From: UBA11400 sp964473555
GTDB lineage: Bacteria > Bacteroidota > Rhodothermia > Balneolales > HLUCCA01
NCBI GenBank assembly: GCA_964473555.1
Contig: CAYYPL010000002.1
Location: forward strand, 310,001 to 374,000
Direction of reading: 5' to 3'
Length of the DNA: 64,000 nucleotides
The notes under the pieces are model-generated. The model was not told the DNA's origin. It searched no databases and was given only the letters and a program-made list of their open reading frames with translations. The position numbers and the translations under genes were made by a program. Positions 9,401-17,303 of the stretch are shown in pieces. Position 1 is the stretch's first letter. Each line of letters opens with the position of its first letter.

Positions 9401-9602
9401 TGGTGCCGGATCGGAAAGTCGGGTATCCATGGGTATCGCGGTGATTGGCGGTCTCATCTATGCCAGTATTCTCACTTTGTATGTAATCCCTGGCATATAC
9501 AGTTACCTAAGTAGCAAAACTGCAAATGTGAGTACAATAACTGCAGATCCCGATGCTGACATCACAAATGAGGTAAATCAATCAGTCGTAGTTCAAGCTT
9601 GA
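6486..9602 (+). CDS. Efflux RND transporter permease (HAE-1/AcrB-like)
   Basis: Proton-driven inner-membrane efflux pump of the hydrophobe/amphiphile RND family. Its 1038 residues match the family's usual 1020-1050. It has TM1 near residues 10-30, two large periplasmic loops (about 35-335 and 560-870) and two six-helix bundles. The proton-relay pair D400-D401 sits in V-D-D-A-I-V-V-M-E-N on TM4, equivalent to D407/D408 of AcrB. The start lies 3 bases behind the adaptor stop, so this is a two-gene operon ending at the terminator at 9627. The substrate cannot be told from sequence. No TetR or other regulator gene is next to it. Confidence 0.95.
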   Translation: MSLSSLSIRRPVLATVMSIVIVLFGVIGYTYLGVREYPAVDPPIVTVSTSYIGANADVMESQITEPLEESINGIAGIRTITSVSREGRSTITVEFDLDVDMEAATNDVRDRVSRSLQRLPPDVDNPIVSKADADSNPIVFLNVSSDVRDPLETSEIANNMIRERMQTIPGVSEVRIWGEKRYSMRLWMDPAKLAAYGLTPLDIRQAIDRENIELPSGRIEGFNTELSVRTMSRLENPEQFNNLILKETGGNVVRFRDVGFATYGAENERTVLKRDGIQMVGVVLIPQPGANNIAIADEFYRRLGDVINDLPDDINTAIGFDVTDYIRASITEVQETIITAFVLVVLIIFVFLRDWRTTIIPVIVIPIALIGAFFIMFIAGFSINVLTMLALVLAIGLVVDDAIVVMENIYTKIEVGMDPTEAAVRGSAEIFFAVISTTTALAAVFLPVIFLEGITGRLFREFGVVLAGSVIISSFVALTLTPMLSSKILKRREKHNVIYTATEPFFNALNHAYRRSLNAFLRVRWMSFVIIAASIGVIAYIGSQVQTELAPLEDRGRMRVIVTAPEGSTFEYMDSYIDEVVEVMKDTIPEFGNIISVTSPGFGASSSVNSGFITLNLVDADLRSRTQQEIADELGLILNGYTGARAFVSQDQTFGGRRGGLPVQFVIQAPNFEALKENLPKFLENATNDPTFSVVDVDLKFNRPELKIEINRDRARALGVSALDIAQTLQLALSGQRFGFFILNGKQYQVIGQLSREYRDAPINLRSLNVKNSRGELIQLDNVVTISEQSSPPQLFRFNRYVSATVSAGLARGKTLGDGIEAMEDIAAQTLDGNFTTTLAGTSRDFAESSSSLLFAFGLAVILIYLVLSAQFESFRDPLTILFTVPLAVAGAILSLWAYGQTLNIFSQIGIIMLVGLVTKNGILIVEFANQRKAAGLNVPEAISDAAATRFRPILMTSLSTILGVAPIALALGAGSESRVSMGIAVIGGLIYASILTLYVIPGIYSYLSSKTANVSTITADPDADITNEVNQSVVVQA

Positions 9603-9626
9603 TCTGTTATTACGGATCTTCTTCAC

Positions 9627-9661
9627 AAAGCCTCTGATTGTTTCCAGTCTGAGGCTTTTTT
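9627..9661 (+). terminator. Rho-independent terminator of efflux operon
   Basis: An AAAGCCTC/GAGGCTTT stem with a loop of about 16 bases, ending in a T-run, lies 25 bases after the RND permease stop. Confidence 0.8.
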
Positions 9662-9674
9662 ATTGAATAACTAC

Positions 9675-9705
9675 TTGGAAATAGCTTACGCGCGCATTAA
9701 ATTTA
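9675..9705 (+). promoter_or_regulatory. Putative Bacteroidota-type promoter of the ZIP gene
   Basis: TTG at 9675-9677 and TAAATTTA at 9698-9705 are 20 bases apart, close to the Bacteroidota -33 TTTG / -7 TAnnTTTG consensus (last base deviates). It lies 35 bases before the start codon and just after the efflux operon terminator. Confidence 0.42.
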
Positions 9706-9739
9706 GGTAAGACTAATAATTTTTATTCTAATTGTATAC

Positions 9740-10552
9740 ATGATAAACTTTTTACTTTCACTTGATCCGGTCGTACAAGCTTTATTAGCCGGAACATTTG
9801 GTTGGGCTATGAATGCTCTGGGTGCCGCTAATGTGTTTTTTATTCGGAAAGTAAATCAGAAATTGATGGATGGAATGCTTGGATTTGCTGGAGGAGTTAT
9901 GATTGCGGCGAGTTTTTGGTCCCTATTGTCGCCAGCCATAGCCATGTCAGAAAACGGTCCTGTGCCAGTCTGGGTTCCTGCGGTAGTTGGATTCCTGTTG
10001 GGGGGATTTACGATCAGGGGCATAGATGCTGTGCTACCTCACATTCACATTGGTTCTCCTCTTAAAGAGGCAGAAGGAGTACCCACAACCTGGAGAAGAG
10101 GTACCCTACTGGTTACCGCCATGACACTACACAATATTCCCGAGGGCCTGGCTGTTGGCGTGGCTTTTGGAGCCGTAGCCATAGGCGTGCCTGAAGCATC
10201 CATGGCTGGGGCAATAGCATTAGCACTTGGAATAGGCATTCAAAACTTTCCTGAAGGATTCGCGGTATCGGCGCCGTTACATCGCGACGGGATGTCGAAA
10301 GTAAAGAGTTTTAACATAGGACAGATGTCAGCAGTGGTTGAGCCTGTCTTTGCAGTTATTGGGGCCCTACTGATTATATACATGCAGCCTGCATTACCGT
10401 ATGCCCTTAGTTTTGCAGCTGGTGCTATGATCTTTGTGGTCATTGAAGAAGTAGTACCTGAGTCGCACCGAAACGGGAATGCAGATTTCGCTACCATGGG
10501 AGGGATGCTTGGATTTGCGCTTATGATGTCACTGGATGTAGCATTGGGTTAA
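9740..10552 (+). CDS. ZIP family metal transporter
   Basis: Inner-membrane divalent metal (typically zinc or iron) importer of the ZIP/ZupT type. At 270 residues with about eight predicted membrane segments, it fits prokaryotic ZIPs. The metal-site motif of TM4 reads H131-N-I-P-E135-G, and TM5 carries N-F-P-E-G. These are the binuclear-centre residues of the family, except that the TM5 motif begins Q-N where many members have H-N. No long histidine-rich loop is visible. The gene stands alone between a terminator and the SusC leader. Metal specificity is not deducible. Confidence 0.9.
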   Translation: MINFLLSLDPVVQALLAGTFGWAMNALGAANVFFIRKVNQKLMDGMLGFAGGVMIAASFWSLLSPAIAMSENGPVPVWVPAVVGFLLGGFTIRGIDAVLPHIHIGSPLKEAEGVPTTWRRGTLLVTAMTLHNIPEGLAVGVAFGAVAIGVPEASMAGAIALALGIGIQNFPEGFAVSAPLHRDGMSKVKSFNIGQMSAVVEPVFAVIGALLIIYMQPALPYALSFAAGAMIFVVIEEVVPESHRNGNADFATMGGMLGFALMMSLDVALG

Positions 10553-10896
10553 CTTAGGTGAGCGGCTATTTGATATCTAATTTCAAACTATTTAACCTTT
10601 GATTACAAAAGGATAAGCTAAAACAGTGGCAAATGCGGTTATTCCCTTTATTGCATACAGTATTGTAAAATTTAGTAAAATTAGCCTGTTTGGTAATATT
10701 AAGGTAATTTATTATTTCAAAAATGGTCGATTTCAATTAGATTAGGCAGTTCATAAGTCAAAGATAAAAATGAGACTCGTACTATACGGGGTTCTCAAAA
10801 CCATGTGTGTGTTGATTGGGTGTTTTGAAGGCAGGTGTGTTTCACACGTGCAGCTAACACATCCTAAACCACAGCAAATCAAACAAAAAACCAATC
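10553..10896. other. Intergenic leader region before susC-like gene
   Basis: The 344 bases contain no gene I can support; a 77-codon frame starting at 10770 overlaps the SusC start in another phase and looks spurious. A TTTG at 10689-10692 with an AT-rich TATTTCAA 20 bases on is a weak promoter candidate. GTGTG-TTT-CACAC at about 10834-10846 is a short palindrome in the probable leader. Confidence 0.4.
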
Positions 10897-13800
10897 ATGA
10901 GGTCAAATATGTTCAAAAAGCTACTAACTGTGGCATTCGTTGTCCTATTGTCTCCTGTTGTAATGATGGCTCAGACGGGGAGCTTGTCAGGTCGAGTAAG
11001 TGACTCATCAACTGATGAGCCTTTGACCGGAGCTGCCGTTTTAGTCACGGAACTTCAACGAGGCGACAATGTGGATCTCGATGGTAATTATCGAATTGAA
11101 AATTTACCAGTTGGCGTATATACAGTTCGATTTTCTTATGTCGGATATCGTACTGAGGTAGTAAGTGTTACCATCAACTCTGGTAGTAACGAACTCAATA
11201 TGCAACTTAGAGTTGATGCTACAGGATTAGACGAAGTAGTTATTACAGGTATTGGAAGCATTGAGCGCCAAGCTTTTACCGGAGCTGCTTCAACTATCAG
11301 AAATGATAGGTTAAGTAATCTTCCCATAGCATCTGTAGACCAGGCACTGATGGGTGCTGCTCCTGGGTTAACGGTTAACTCTGCAACGGGTACTCCTGGA
11401 GCAGTTCAGCAAATCCGAATCCGTGGAGTTTCATCCGTAAATGCTGGTGTTGAACCACTTTTCGTTATCGATGGTGTACCTGTAGTTTCAGGGTCTAACG
11501 CTTCTTCAGGCGCAACATCATCTTTTGGTGTAATGTCTAACCTGAATCCAAATGACATTGAGTCGATAACAGTACTTAAGGATGCATCGGCTACCGCGCC
11601 TTATGGAGCTCGTGGAAGCAACGGGGTTATTGTAATTACCACTAAACAAGGTCGTCAGGGACAAACCCAGTACAGTATTTCTGCGCAACAAGGCTGGAAC
11701 AACCGAGCTGTACCTGGAGAAAAACCGCTTGACGCGTACCGATACAATGAACTTATGCTTCAACGAAGCGGAGGCGTATCGGGTATTGCTGGGTGGGACG
11801 GAACATTTACGACTGATTGGGGTAGCTTGATTCGTAACGAAGATGCAATGCAACAGGAATACTCTGTTTCGGCAAGAGGGGGAAATGCAACTACCAACTT
11901 CTATGTTTCGGGAAGTGTATTCGGAACTGAAGGTCCAGTAATCGGTTCTAGCCTGGATCGTATGACTACAAAATTCGATTTGTCCCACAAATTCGACAAC
12001 ACAGTACGAATCACGAACTCATTACAAGGTTCATTTGCAGAGCAGGATGGTTTTCTTGAGGGTGCCGGTTATTTTGGTAGCCCTATTTTGGCTGAGTATT
12101 TTATGCCTCCTTACGGACGTGCGTTTAATGACGATGGTACGCCAAACATCAATCCAGCTACGTTACGTGCTTCGATCTTTAATCCGATTTACATACAAGA
12201 AAACGATATCAACAGAAAAAGAAACTATCGTGTCTTGAATAACACCAAACTGGATATCACATTGAGTGATAACCTTGCTGTAACATCCAGATTGGCTCTC
12301 GATTTCATCCAGACCAATGAAAAATATTACCGTAACCGTAAATATGGTGATGCGGTCAACTTCAATGGTTCTGTAAATGACATCATGAACCTGAACATCA
12401 ACTGGGTATGGCAAAACATTGTCCAGTATCAATACAACCTGGATGCGAACAACAACTTCACGTTCCGTGCGATTTCTGAAACCCAGAAAAACACCTACGA
12501 AGGTATTGGTGCAACGGGTCGCGGTATTGCTGCAGACGGATTAGTGAACCTGAATACCACAGTAACTCCATTTTCTGTAACCGGTGCGACAACTGACTGG
12601 GGTGTACAATCGTTTACCGGAACGGTTAACTATGGATGGAAAAACAGACTGTTTGCGGATGCCAACTTTCGATATGAAGGTAATTCACGTTTTTCTGAAG
12701 AAAAGCGTTGGGGTAATTTCTGGGCATTGGGTGTTGCTTATGTCTTAACTGAAGAAAAATTCTTATCAAACGTAGATTTTCTTGATTATTTACGTGTAAG
12801 AGCTTCTTACGGTAAAACTGGTAACGCTTCAGTTGCTCTGAACCAGTATCAGGCTACTGTCGGCTTTGGAGGATATTCAGATACGCCTTCTATTTTGACA
12901 AGCAACCTGGGTAATTCAGAGTTATCTTGGGAAACAGCCTTAGCCTATGATTTAGGACTGGAGTTCGAGTTCTTCGAAAGAGTTTCTGGTAGTGCTACTT
13001 TCTTCCGTAAGGACAGTAAAGACCTGCTCTTCTCAGTACCATTATCCAGAACAACTGGACATACCTCACAGACACAAAACATCGGTGAGCTCTATAACCA
13101 GGGTCTGGAATTAGAACTTAACGTTGAGGTATTTAGAACCCGCGACTTCGGCTGGTCATTGGGCGGTAATCTTACCAGACTCAAAAATGAAGTCACGAAA
13201 CTCCCGACTGATGGTGTGGGCGACGACATTGAAATAAAGTCAAATACACGATACACCGCGGTTAGAGGCTATGCTGTTGATACCTGGTTCATGAAGGAAT
13301 GGGCTGGTGTTGATCCGGCTAACGGTGATCCACTCTGGTATGTTGATGATGGAAATGGTGGCAGAACTACTACAAACAACTATAATGCTGCTTCTTTCTA
13401 CTCACAAAAAGCGACTGCCCTACCAAACTTATTTGGTGGACTGAACACACGTATTGACTTCAAGAATTTCTATGCCAGTGCAAACCTCTATTTTGCTTTT
13501 GGATATAAAATTTACGATAACTGGGCTTTCTACATGAGATCGGATGGTGCATACTACGGCTCGTTTGGAATGTACGAACGTCAATACAACAGATGGCAAG
13601 CTCCTGGCGATGTGGCTGAAAATCCATTGCCAAGACCAGGTGGAAATAAACTGGCCAACCAGGCCTCATCCAGATTCTTATATCGTGGAGACCACTTGAG
13701 ACTCAAAGATCTCAGATTTGGTTACAATATTCCTTCCAGAGTACTCAAAAATGTTGGACTAAGCTCAGCTAATGTCTATTTCCTGGGTACCAACCTCTGG

Positions 13801-13917
13801 ACACATGCATTTGACAAGGGCTTGAAATACGACCCTGAGTCACGTGCAGACGGATTTACTAGCCTTCAAGCTCCTCCTATGAAGAGTGTAACCATTGGTG
13901 TCATCTTAAACTTCTAA
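10897..13917 (+). CDS. SusC/RagA family TonB-linked outer membrane transporter
   Basis: Outer-membrane importer that works with a SusD lipoprotein to take up oligomeric substrates with TonB energy. The 1006 residues comprise a signal peptide (about 1-26), a carboxypeptidase-regulatory-like domain (about 27-112), a TonB-box-like D-E-V-V-I-T-G segment near 115, a plug domain with the typical R-I-R-G-V-S-S and N-P-N-D-I-E-S-I-T-V-L-K-D-A-S-A stretches, and a 22-strand-type barrel. Downstream the susD-like gene starts after 12 bases. No glycoside hydrolase, protease, sigma/anti-sigma pair or hybrid sensor adjoins the pair, so the substrate is open. A second in-frame ATG at 10909 is an equally possible start. 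Confidence 0.95.
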   Translation: MRSNMFKKLLTVAFVVLLSPVVMMAQTGSLSGRVSDSSTDEPLTGAAVLVTELQRGDNVDLDGNYRIENLPVGVYTVRFSYVGYRTEVVSVTINSGSNELNMQLRVDATGLDEVVITGIGSIERQAFTGAASTIRNDRLSNLPIASVDQALMGAAPGLTVNSATGTPGAVQQIRIRGVSSVNAGVEPLFVIDGVPVVSGSNASSGATSSFGVMSNLNPNDIESITVLKDASATAPYGARGSNGVIVITTKQGRQGQTQYSISAQQGWNNRAVPGEKPLDAYRYNELMLQRSGGVSGIAGWDGTFTTDWGSLIRNEDAMQQEYSVSARGGNATTNFYVSGSVFGTEGPVIGSSLDRMTTKFDLSHKFDNTVRITNSLQGSFAEQDGFLEGAGYFGSPILAEYFMPPYGRAFNDDGTPNINPATLRASIFNPIYIQENDINRKRNYRVLNNTKLDITLSDNLAVTSRLALDFIQTNEKYYRNRKYGDAVNFNGSVNDIMNLNINWVWQNIVQYQYNLDANNNFTFRAISETQKNTYEGIGATGRGIAADGLVNLNTTVTPFSVTGATTDWGVQSFTGTVNYGWKNRLFADANFRYEGNSRFSEEKRWGNFWALGVAYVLTEEKFLSNVDFLDYLRVRASYGKTGNASVALNQYQATVGFGGYSDTPSILTSNLGNSELSWETALAYDLGLEFEFFERVSGSATFFRKDSKDLLFSVPLSRTTGHTSQTQNIGELYNQGLELELNVEVFRTRDFGWSLGGNLTRLKNEVTKLPTDGVGDDIEIKSNTRYTAVRGYAVDTWFMKEWAGVDPANGDPLWYVDDGNGGRTTTNNYNAASFYSQKATALPNLFGGLNTRIDFKNFYASANLYFAFGYKIYDNWAFYMRSDGAYYGSFGMYERQYNRWQAPGDVAENPLPRPGGNKLANQASSRFLYRGDHLRLKDLRFGYNIPSRVLKNVGLSSANVYFLGTNLWTHAFDKGLKYDPESRADGFTSLQAPPMKSVTIGVILNF

Positions 13918-13929
13918 GGAAATCAAACC

Positions 13930-15324
13930 ATGAATAAACTTTTTAAACAAACTACAGTTGCGATACTATTGGTTGTGTTTTCTGCTGGTTGCGAGAGTAT
14001 ACTTGAACCATCGGTTGACCAGGCACTCCCAATTGATACCGCAATCAATACAGTCCAAGACCTTCGCGGTTTTGTTCTTGGAGCGCACGACCGTCTGAAT
14101 GCAACTGCATTATACGGGCGTGATATGGTAGCTGGAGTAGACGTAGCTACAGATAATGCATTCTCTAACGGAAACTCCGGTAGATTTTTAATTCAGTCTC
14201 AGCTACAATATACTCCAACAAACGGATACTCATCCGGAATCTGGAATACCATGTATGCAGTGATTGCTAACGCAAACATTGTAATCAACTCTGACATTAC
14301 AGGCGACGGTGTTGACTATGTAAAAGGTCAGGCTTATGCTATCAGAGCATTAGCACACTTCAATCTCATTTTGTTCTTTGGACAACAATGGGTGTCTGGA
14401 GGAGACGCTAATTTAGGTGTCCCATATGTTACAACGTATGCTGAAGGTAATAACTATCCACAGCGTGATCCCATTGCTACCGTATGGACTAACATCGTCT
14501 CTGACTTGGCTCAAGCAGAAAGTTTGATGAATCCATCACAGAATGTTCCTGTGACTCAAATCAACTATTGGGCAGTTAAAGGACTTCAGTCCAGAGTACA
14601 TTTGTATACCGGCGACTTCGCTGCAGCAATTGCTGCTGCTGATGCCGTTATTAATTCAGGTCGCTACTCACTGACACCTTCAGCCAATCTGGCAACAGCC
14701 TGGGCAGCGAGAACCGGACCGAACTCTTTGTTCGAAATGGCATTTAGTGGTACCGATAACCCTGGTTTTGATAACCTTGCTCGTATCTACAATGTCTCCA
14801 ACTATGGTGATGTTGAAGCCACTGCTGATCTGTACAATGCATATGATGCAAGCGACGCCAGAAGAGGTCTCATGACCGATTACGGTAACGGACGCTATCG
14901 TCTTACTGGTAAGTATGTTGATGTACTTACAGGAACCGACAATGTTCGAGTTATCCGCTTCGAGGAAGTTTGGCTTAACAAAGCCGAGGCGCTTGCTCGC
15001 AGAAATTCTGGAAACGACAGAAACGTAGCCCGTGACATGATTAACACTTTGTCAGCTGGCCGTGGAAGTTCCAGAGTTTATGATAACGGTGAGCCTCTAA
15101 CGGTACTTGCAGAGCGTCGCCTTGAATTGGCATTCGAAGGCCACCGTTTCTTTGACCTCGCTCGACATGGTCTAAGTATACCAAATCCACCAATTCCTGC
15201 TGGATTTGCTCGATTCAATAGCAATTCTTCTGCATTGAGTTTTGGTGATTTCAGATTTGCGTTACCAATTCCTGATTCAGAGTTAAATGCCAATTCCAAC
15301 ATGGTACAGAATTCAGGCTACTAA
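13930..15324 (+). CDS. SusD/RagB family substrate-binding outer membrane lipoprotein
   Basis: Surface lipoprotein that forms the lid of the SusC channel and binds the imported ligand. The signal peptide ends in a lipobox with C21 (F-S-A-G-C). Residues beyond about 60 show the alpha-helical TPR-like SusD fold, including W-N-x-M-Y, the conserved G-Q-A-Y-A-I-R-A segment, and the C-terminal E-R-R-L-E-L-A-F-E-G-H-R-F-F-D-L hallmark. At 464 residues it is slightly short for the family (about 450-600). It is co-transcribed with the SusC gene upstream and followed by a strong terminator. Ligand unknown. Confidence 0.95.
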   Translation: MNKLFKQTTVAILLVVFSAGCESILEPSVDQALPIDTAINTVQDLRGFVLGAHDRLNATALYGRDMVAGVDVATDNAFSNGNSGRFLIQSQLQYTPTNGYSSGIWNTMYAVIANANIVINSDITGDGVDYVKGQAYAIRALAHFNLILFFGQQWVSGGDANLGVPYVTTYAEGNNYPQRDPIATVWTNIVSDLAQAESLMNPSQNVPVTQINYWAVKGLQSRVHLYTGDFAAAIAAADAVINSGRYSLTPSANLATAWAARTGPNSLFEMAFSGTDNPGFDNLARIYNVSNYGDVEATADLYNAYDASDARRGLMTDYGNGRYRLTGKYVDVLTGTDNVRVIRFEEVWLNKAEALARRNSGNDRNVARDMINTLSAGRGSSRVYDNGEPLTVLAERRLELAFEGHRFFDLARHGLSIPNPPIPAGFARFNSNSSALSFGDFRFALPIPDSELNANSNMVQNSGY

Positions 15325-15349
15325 GCTGAGTTCATCTGTTCGTTAAATC

Positions 15350-15387
15350 AAAGCCCTGGTGATATATTCATCAGGGCTTTTTTTTTA
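15350..15387 (+). terminator. Strong Rho-independent terminator after susCD-like operon
   Basis: A 13-bp stem (AAAGCCCTG-GTGA with TCAT-CAGGGCTTT, one G-U pair) with a TATAT loop is followed by nine or more T residues, 25 bases after the SusD stop. Confidence 0.9.
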
Positions 15388-15654
15388 CCCTTATCCGGCT
15401 GAGCCGGATGACGTTAGATAAGAGAAAAGAGATAAGAGAATTTTAAAGATGACTTTATTAATTGATTCGAAAAGTACTGAGACTAGTTAAATACACAAAG
15501 CTACAGATCAGTCACTTACCTCAATATAAACGAGTAAACTGAATTCAGAGTCTCAGCCAAGCTTGAAACTCTTTAATCACTAATCCCTTTTCGCTTATCC
15601 CTAATCTGTTTTCCTTTCTCTCTTTTCATTGAACGTTTGCTTTGCAAACGTTCA
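15388..15654. repeat. Repeat-dense intergenic region
   Basis: About 260 bases without a gene hold several structures. ATCCGGCT-G-AGCCGGAT at 15393-15409 is a perfect palindrome. A purine tract built from GATAAGAGA-like units lies at 15417-15442. A pyrimidine tract of degenerate TAATCCC / TTATCCC units lies at 15573-15628, roughly complementary in character to the purine tract. A perfect 11-bp hairpin TGAACGTTTGC-TTT-GCAAACGTTCA occupies 15630-15654 and overlaps the GWxTD stop codon. The layout suggests a small dispersed non-coding repeat, but no second copy is visible in this window. Confidence 0.5.
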
Positions 15655-17082
15655 ATTCATCATCAGCACAGTACCCAGTTTCCAGCTCTGAATAATGTCG
15701 TATTCAACGCTGTGGTAATAACGTTCACGCATAAGTACGTAATGATTGTAGGGGAAAAATTGATCGGCAATCTTTGGTCGGTAAAAGCGAAAGGTAGTCA
15801 ATGGATCACTTCTGTTGTACGAGTAGTACCAGATGGAAGTGTCCAGATAGTTTTCAACATAAAAAGGTGGACCATAGAGAATAAATACCATTCCCATATC
15901 TGTTTTCCAACCTTCTTTGAAATTAGAAAACTGCTTGTTAGCCTGTTCTACCCGACTGTAGTACAGTTCAATAACCTGACGTGCACGATTTGAATTGCGC
16001 ATGTCTTTGAGCCAGAACAGATCTACTTCACGTTTCAAGGAGTCCGGATCCTGAATGCTCATCAGCCTGTCGTATTCACGTTTCCCCATTAAGTAAAACA
16101 ACGGTTCTGCAAACTCATGAATATTCCTGACAGAAGGAAAGAATGGACTGGTTATGTTGAATTCTCTTGCTTTGAACAAGGTACTTTGTTCAACATTATC
16201 GGTGAGAACATTCACCTCAAAACGATAATTACCAATGCCAGGTAATGGCATCATATACTCAATGAGTATACTGCCTGTCTCGGAACGAAGAATCCGTTCA
16301 TTAGTGAAAATTTCGTTCAACCGCTGATATTCAATCCCTTTGTACGAGATGGATCCGGGAGACGGCTGAATCCCTGCTAAGGGACGTGCTGGTACAGAGT
16401 CGGCGTTGAAGGTGTATAACCCCATATTAATTCTGGTCTCGGAACGGTTGTCCGGACGGGTAATCTGATACTGAAACTTCAGCGTATCAAACCGAGATTG
16501 AACAAAATAGGTAGTGATAGGTACGAATCCTTCATCGTTATCATTATCCTTGCCAAGAAGTAAAACACTGGTGATTCCTACGGCCGTGCTGTCTGGGTCA
16601 GGAATTGAAGTGGTTGCCTTTCGTACGGTTTGGTTCCCTGAGGCCTTATCTATGAGTGACACCAGGATTTCATAGTTACCGGGTAAAAGCGGAATCCGTT
16701 CATTGAAAGTAAATACTTCCCCACTGTCTACAATCCGACGATCCTCGCCGGTAATCTCAAGTTCCTGGATGCGGTTCTGTATACTGACCTGTTCACCATT
16801 TATGTCCTGCAAAATCTGGATTCCAAGTTCCACTGTTGCACGATATACCGAATCCTCAATTTTATAGACCAAACTCCCTTTCACAACATCAACGGTAAGG
16901 TCGATCCCTGGAAGATCATTGTTATCAAATAATCCTACTGCCAAAATCCGCATTTCAGGGTAGCCCTGACGAAATGTGACATCCGAACCTCGGTCAATAT
17001 TCGCCATTTTTTGAGACTTGCACCCAGCCAGGACAAGCACAGTAAGCACTAAATAGGTGGATAATCGCAAAAACTGCATCAT
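15652..17082 (-). CDS. GWxTD domain-containing lipoprotein
   Basis: Envelope lipoprotein: the signal peptide ends with a lipobox (V-L-A-G-C21). The middle (about 40-370) looks like repeated beta-rich modules. The C-terminal GWxTD domain is marked by G391-W-K-T-D395, then the I-L-Y-G-P-P and W-Y-Y stretches. GWxTD proteins are common in Bacteroidota, Ignavibacteria and Acidobacteria; their role is not established, so I give no function. The gene stands alone, convergent with the susD-like gene and divergent from pyruvate kinase. Its stop codon falls in the right arm of a perfect hairpin (15630-15654). Confidence 0.85.
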   Translation of the reverse strand: MMQFLRLSTYLVLTVLVLAGCKSQKMANIDRGSDVTFRQGYPEMRILAVGLFDNNDLPGIDLTVDVVKGSLVYKIEDSVYRATVELGIQILQDINGEQVSIQNRIQELEITGEDRRIVDSGEVFTFNERIPLLPGNYEILVSLIDKASGNQTVRKATTSIPDPDSTAVGITSVLLLGKDNDNDEGFVPITTYFVQSRFDTLKFQYQITRPDNRSETRINMGLYTFNADSVPARPLAGIQPSPGSISYKGIEYQRLNEIFTNERILRSETGSILIEYMMPLPGIGNYRFEVNVLTDNVEQSTLFKAREFNITSPFFPSVRNIHEFAEPLFYLMGKREYDRLMSIQDPDSLKREVDLFWLKDMRNSNRARQVIELYYSRVEQANKQFSNFKEGWKTDMGMVFILYGPPFYVENYLDTSIWYYSYNRSDPLTTFRFYRPKIADQFFPYNHYVLMRERYYHSVEYDIIQSWKLGTVLMMN

Positions 17083-17303
17083 GGTAAACGTTATGGGTTC
17101 AAATTAGGCCAATACAAGGTAACATTTTTAATCTAAACGTGAAATTTCATCAAAATCGTTTACTTGAATCGATATAAAACGGTTAACGGTTGAAATCTTT
17201 CAAACATTACATATCTCAGCCAATTTCCCCGCATAATCGGTGCAGAATCTCCATTTGATTCTGTATCTTACCAACTCAACATTTAGGGAATTAAAGTAGT
17301 TAT

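Noticed and set aside
10770..11003. 77-codon plus-strand frame overlapping the SusC start
   Set aside because: It runs in another phase over the SusC signal peptide region and has no recognisable features.
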